A stretch of DNA of 64,000 nucleotides from Megalonaias nervosa (taxonomy: Eukaryota; Mollusca; Bivalvia; Unionida; Unionidae). This document shows, one piece after another, positions 59,389 to 64,000 of the stretch; within the stretch, counting starts at the first letter, position 1, and the number at the start of each line of letters is the position of its first letter. The notes under the pieces are model-generated. The model searched no databases and was not told where the DNA came from. It saw only the letters and a program-made list of their open reading frames with translations. A program made the position numbers and the translations under genes. Location: the NCBI GenBank assembly GCA_016617855.1, contig JAECUM010009299.1, positions 36,001 to 100,000 on the forward strand, written 5' to 3'.

Positions 59389-60099
59389 TAGTGATGGGAA
59401 TCGGTCAGAACTTCATAATCGATAATTGGTTCCACTTCAACCAACAGATAATCGATTATAATCAGTTACTAAGAGCAAATTTTTGTTAGTTAATAATGTA
59501 CAGGAGTAATCTCTTTTAATAACATGTATACTTTAACCTGATAATAATATTACATTTTTTCTATTGTGTAGTGTGTATTTTTGTTCTATAACTTTGTTAA
59601 ATGAAAGCAACTTTTATGGCTGATCAGTCATATGTAACTGAAATACTATTGCAATCCCCCCAAATCCATTCATCTATATGTGATGTTTCTATAATTTAAA
59701 GTAGAGAATGATGTGGTTTTCTTGTTTGTCATTATTTACAAATACGTGTACTACAAAGGATATTACATTTAAACTGAAACAAATCATCAAAATTTGCTTA
59801 AATTTATTAACTCAACAATTTAACAGCTTGATCATGTAATCTTGACTATATGTTCCTAATTATGAAATGTTGCACCTATGGAATATCCTATGGTTTTATA
59901 TTTGTAGTTGTGAAGTGACTTAATAATTCAGATCAACTTTAATGGCTTGAAGTTTTACTATTCTTTGTGCTTTGCATGCAACCAAAAAGAAGTAGTCTCC
60001 CTTTACACACTATCGATTATGGAGTTTCACAATCGATTGTCTTATTGGTTCATTCAACCAAATGATGATCAATTATAATCGATAACTGAAACAACACTT
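59389..60099. mobile_element. hAT-like MITE rich in ATCGATTAT motifs
   Basis: A 711-bp block is flanked by CACTCAAC (59381-59388) and CACACAAC (60100-60107), an 8-bp duplication with one mismatch. The left end TAGTGATGGGAATCGG and the inverted right end AAGTGTTGTTTCAGTT are weakly related. Both subterminal regions carry AATCGATTATAATC-type motifs. No coding sequence. Confidence 0.6.
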
Positions 60100-60107
60100 C
60101 ACACAAC

Positions 60108-62161
60108 AGCTTTGACCTAGCTGTTTTGTGACTAGGTGGCTCATCTGATTGGATACATGAGTGATCATTGTCCTCGTCACTCGACTTGAAGTAAACATAT
60201 ACATGTGTCATAATGTGCAGATCCATTTAATCGTATATTATGTTTGAAGCCAAATTGTCATCTGACTTTGTTTCCCATGTAAATTATGGCAACTAAAAGA
60301 TTTCCCTTTAGTAACCATTTTTCAAAATTATTCAAATATAGATAATCTCTCCTACTGCCATCTCAAACAACACAGCACCTTGGATACACTTTTATAATCT
60401 AAATTGGCTGTGGGCAATAGAAGGTCTTAGCGGTTCTCGCTTTGTTTTTCCCCTTTATAAATAATATTTTTAAAGTTTAAATTTTTGTTTCTCTATCAGA
60501 CTCATACATTTCTCAGTTACTGGCCTTGATTTTGTTCCTTTCCCCAAGTCTACATGTGCGTTCGATTTTTACCTGGATATCATTGACACCAAGGCCATCC
60601 TGCATCTTTTTCTTCTTCACACATATCTTTTGGCAGGTTCACTAAATCATAACATATAAAACTGTTGGGTAGAGATGGAGATAGTTGTGTTTCTCTCTGA
60701 ACTAATACTCACTTTGCAAGTCCTATGTCTTTTCTCTAATGTATGTACCCAATGAGGACGGTATCAACTTGGTTGTCTGAGACTGAGTAGTTGCACTAGC
60801 TCGATTTTAACTAATTTTTATTCTTCTGTATATTGCGCTGAAAAATTTGTAATGTCTTGCTCATTTTGTTCAGATTTACTGTCTTTAGACATGCTCTCAG
60901 GAGCTAGGTCAAATCTACATCGGTATTAGCGGTCAGTAGGTGTGCCCTATATTCATGAAAAGTAAAATTAATTTTAATGAGAAACTGATGTTGTGTTAGC
61001 ATTTTATTATAAAATCAAGTTTACATGCATAAATAAAATTCAGAAAATAGTGTGTAGATTTAGCTAATTGATTCAACTTATTTTAGAAGTAGGTGACATG
61101 AAAATACATTTTATTCTATAATGTATAATGCCAACGGATCACAAGTTTTATCAACTAAGTGATAGATTCTAGCTATCATATACAATATAAGCATTTAAAT
61201 ATAAAAAATGAAATAGCAACAGTGAACAATAAAATGTGTCTTTCCACTTCTACTTGTTTTCAGCAAATTCATAAAAAGTACAGACGTGAGGAAGAAATTA
61301 TGATCATTACTTGCCAACTATTTATATTACAAACAATGCCAATAGGGGCACTACAATATAAATTCTTGACATCATGCTATTTTACATATTGACATTCATT
61401 GTTAGATGTGACAAATTAATATCACCATTAATTTACACGTTTAAATTGGAAACGAGGTTAAAAATGTTTACTGAATACTCAGATTTTCTTTCCACAAAAT
61501 GATGCAAGTCTTGAACATTTTTGCACACTGTAGGATTTATACTATTTTTAAAAAATTCATGACCATGCATTAATACATCAAGAGTGATCAAGAGCATGTA
61601 AAGATGAAAATAGGATACATATTTGTTGATTATACTTAACTTTCGTAGAGAAAAAGGTGACTGACCAATTAATAATCTTATGTGTAATCAAATAATGGAT
61701 CAACTTCAGTAAGGTTGTCATATAATCAGCCTTTTAGGGAAATGAGCTTATTTCTCAGCCTTGCAAGCAACATAGATAAACACCCAATAATTGTTTAATA
61801 ATGATTACTCAATACGTAAAAATATTACTTGTTTGACATTGTAATTTTTAAAGAAACTTGGGTGTGCAATTCTTATGTTGGATAGAATGCTTGAAGATAA
61901 TTTTAAAAATAAAATGCTGGAAAGTTTTAGGGATAAATCAGTGATATAAATAGATGGTGGTAGTTCCAAAATCTTCTGATTAGGAACTAAAAGTTTGTTT
62001 AAGATGATACGTGTTATTCTAAATAAAATTATAAAAAGGTTAAATGGCATCAATCTCTTCAAGGCTTTAATCAATATATATATTAACCAAATTAAACGAA
62101 TCTCTCATATGATCCAAATAGGAATGTACTTCCACTTCTTCTGAAACCAGATAATAATTTG
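60108..62161. other. No supported gene
   Basis: AT-rich. A good acceptor (CTACTTGTTTTCAG, ending near 61262) opens a 43-codon frame QIHKKYRREEEIMI... to a stop at 61392, but nothing else supports it. Confidence 0.35.
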
Positions 62162-62167
62162 AATTAT

Positions 62168-62228
62168 GCTCCGTGGCAACCACTGCTTCTTCTCATCAGA
62201 TGAGAAGAAGCAGTGGTTGCCACGGAGC
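62168..62228. repeat. 61-bp perfect palindrome, 30-bp arms, 1-nt centre
   Basis: Left arm 62168-62197 (GCTCCGTGGCAACCACTGCT...) and right arm 62199-62228 (...AGCAGTGGTTGCCACGGAGC) are exact reverse complements around a single A at 62198. After one mismatch, five more pairs (AATTA/TAATT) extend the symmetry to 62162-62234. Confidence 0.97.
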
Positions 62229-62297
62229 TTAATTTTCTAACTTCTTACACCATTGTCATATAGCTCTTGTTTGTCCATTAGAGTGAGAGTGAACTAT

Positions 62298-62331
62298 GGC
62301 AAGCCAAGGATATGCCCAATATGCTTCTGGT
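62298..62331 (+). CDS. Candidate first coding exon (MASQGYAQYAS...)
   Basis: After GTGAACT an ATG opens ATGGCAAGCCAAGGATATGC..., giving MASQGYAQYAS and then one base before a good donor G|GTAGGTGAC. The peptide is the sort seen at protein starts, but it is only 11 codons and no downstream exon is identified. The palindrome ends 69 bp upstream. Confidence 0.2.
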
Positions 62332-62334
62332 AGG

Positions 62335-63239
62335 TGACTGCAACTTTGGCTGCCGGGACTCCTGTTTTTCCCAAAAGAGGAGTCGTGGACTCCTAGTTTA
62401 AAAATCCTAGCAAGACCTCTTATCTGACTGAAGAAATTAATAATGAGTTGGGTGTCTCTAACTCATCTAGAAAGATCTTAATATTATTTAACAAACTTTT
62501 AAGATTTTTCTGGCAAATGACTCTTACTGTCTGGCACAGGCACGATGTTTCATATGTCTTGCTGTTTAAATATTCTGTAACTCTAAAGATTCTGAAACCA
62601 GCCAACCAAACATACTGAAATATGATTTCAGTTTAAGACATTGCTGGTATGTACGGCATCAAATTTAGAGGCTATTTTTTTTTTTTAAATTAATGCAATC
62701 TTAACCGATACCAACCACAAGCCCACCCCTATAGTAATCCACAAATATGATATAAACAGTCTTTAAAAACGGTTTGTTATAATTTTAGGGAAATCTCATT
62801 AGCTTCATTGCCAAATACACACGAAAACAAGAAAAAAATATAGTTCAAAATGTTTCATTTAGGATCGCAAAAGTCACGTATGGAAGAAATAAAGACTCAT
62901 TTGTGCAGCATTTGATGGAAGAAACATGGGCAAACCCATATACCGAGATATCCCTGTACTGAAAACTATAACACTACTTTACAAACGAGTCTGCACCACA
63001 GGTGCTTGACGCAAGCTTGATGTTAAGAAAAAAACAATAATCTGAAGGAAAAAAATCATAGAGAGTGACAAAAATACCTCAGATTACCCCCATGACCCGT
63101 TCTGACATTGGACCCTCTCTATCATACTATATAATAGACAAGGTACGTAACTTCCAAATACTTTGTTCCACCCATGACCCTCGATTTCCTTCTGCTATTT
63201 CCGTCTTTAATGGCATACGACCATATTCTATGGTTTGTT
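62335..63239. other. No supported gene
   Basis: AT-rich flank with short open frames only; no motif. Confidence 0.35.
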
Positions 63240-63401
63240 TTACTCCTGAGATATTTTTCTATCCATCAAGCCATCATTGACTATTCTGCGTTGCACCAAA
63301 CTGAAGTTACGGGCTCCGAAACGTGCGAATTTCGCGAATTTTGTCTGATTGGACAGTATTACACTCAGGTGACAACCGGTGAAAAGAGCTACATATACCA
63401 T
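63240..63401 (-). pseudogene. Inverted copy of the coding segment at 63859-64000
   Basis: The reverse complement of 63260-63401 matches 63859-64000 with four mismatches in 142 bases. Its frame is open (MVYVALFTGCHLSVILSNQT, then KFAKFARFGARNFSLVQRRI...) and stops shortly after the end of similarity visible here (...DRKISQE). At least three of the four differences change the amino acid, suggesting relaxed selection on this copy or on both. Confidence 0.5.
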
Positions 63402-63858
63402 GTTTGCGATTGTACGATACATCCCTTCTTCAATTACAGAACAGTGGTAGATGCAAAAGTAAGTGTTTACTTACCATTAACTCGATTCAACATTAGGAAT
63501 CCTGTTCCATGGAAGAATTAGACATTGTCTTCTTCACTACACATACATCCCATACAAGCGACACTCAGTTTGAAAACATGTACACTATGCGGCACACACA
63601 TAAACGGTGAAATATGATTGGCTCAAAAGGTTATACTTAAATAACATCCATGCACCATCACTGTTTCACGATGTAAATATTTGTACCCCGGCAAAATTAG
63701 GTATTAACATGATCTCATTGTGTTATAAATCATTTGAATGTGTTAAATTAATGAGAGTATACATTAAAGTATGACTGCACTACATCAAATTAAAATTTCC
63801 AGAAATACATTAGATAATAACTGAAAATATTTATCTGATGCATGGATCTTATTTAAGT

Positions 63859-64000
63859 ATGGTATATGTAGCTCTTTTCACCGGTTGTCACCTGAGTGTA
63901 GTAGTGTCCACTCAGACAAAATTCGCGAAATTCGCACGTTTCGGAGCCCGTAACTTCAGTTTGGTGCAACGCAGAATAGTCAATGCTGGCTTGATGGATA
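63859..64000 (+). CDS. Possible coding start running off the right edge
   Basis: ATG at 63859 opens a frame of 47 codons still open at the window end: MVYVALFTGCHLSVVVSTQT then KFAKFARFGARNFSLVQRRI. An in-frame ATG also lies upstream at 63838. The peptide is rich in Arg/Lys/Ser/Phe and poor in acids, like a mitochondrial targeting presequence; that is inference from composition alone. The whole segment is one arm of an inverted repeat with 63260-63401, so it could equally be a transposon end that happens to be open. CpG-rich TTCGCGAAATTCGCACG lies inside. Confidence 0.35.
   Translation, partial: MVYVALFTGCHLSVVVSTQTKFAKFARFGARNFSLVQRRIVNAGLMD

Noticed and set aside
63174..63521. 115-codon frame on + across the left arm of the inverted repeat
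   Set aside because: It reads the reverse strand of the duplicated segment; the opposite frame is the one shared with the right arm. Kept only as the inverted repeat.

Overview
This is an AT-rich, repeat-dense, intron-bearing animal nuclear window. Three things point to a mollusc, most likely a bivalve, although the species cannot be named. First, there are decayed tandem repeats built on a TGACCTTTGACC-like motif, which I know to be common in bivalve genomes. Second, there are tRNA-headed SINEs with a central domain and a CA-rich tail. Third, there is C-terminal RING/IAP-type coding sequence. Gene density is low; most of the window is intron, intergenic DNA and transposon remains.

Left part (1-16.7 kb): the 3' end of an inhibitor-of-apoptosis (IAP/BIRC) type gene on the + strand, with exons 3120-3164 and 4313-4554 and a complete RING finger, followed by a SINE with a perfect 11-bp target duplication. 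A degenerate minisatellite, a pogo/Tigger-like relic (7525-9659) and a SINE fragment follow. Centre-left (16.7-27.6 kb): a 4.2-kb piggyBac element, complete from TTAA to TTAA. Its transposase reading frame appears to be split by three spliceosomal introns and is now broken by frameshifts and a stop. Each end carries three evenly phased copies of its own short repeat. A second pogo-like element (25737-27394) has landed in a minisatellite.

Centre (27.9-47.6 kb): the most interesting object, a multi-exon gene on the - strand. Reading 5' to 3', five homologous small exons (E 44959-45044, D 42175-42261, C 40602-40688, B 39749-39829, A 38053-38138) lie in five tandemly duplicated ~0.9-2.8 kb units. 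They are followed by exons at 31215-31286, 29726-29872 and 29412-29459 and by a terminal RING-finger exon at 27977-28191. Every predicted splice junction keeps frame, and the two array exons whose length differs by one base are exactly the first and the last, where a phase change is needed. About 300 residues can be predicted: five ~28-residue helical-looking repeats, a linker and a C-terminal C3HC4 RING, suggesting an unrecognised RING E3 ligase family with repeat expansion by exon duplication. LINE, LTR and SINE insertions sit in its introns.

Right part (47.6-64 kb): two tRNA-headed SINEs, a broken Ty3/gypsy-like gag, a hAT-type deletion derivative with a BED-like zinc-finger ORF, two more hAT-like elements, a few weak candidate exons, a 61-bp near-perfect palindrome (62168-62228), and at the extreme right a 142-bp inverted duplication whose right copy carries an open frame running off the window.

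All gene models rest on reading frame, splice-site consensus and recognisable motifs. No alignment or expression data were available.
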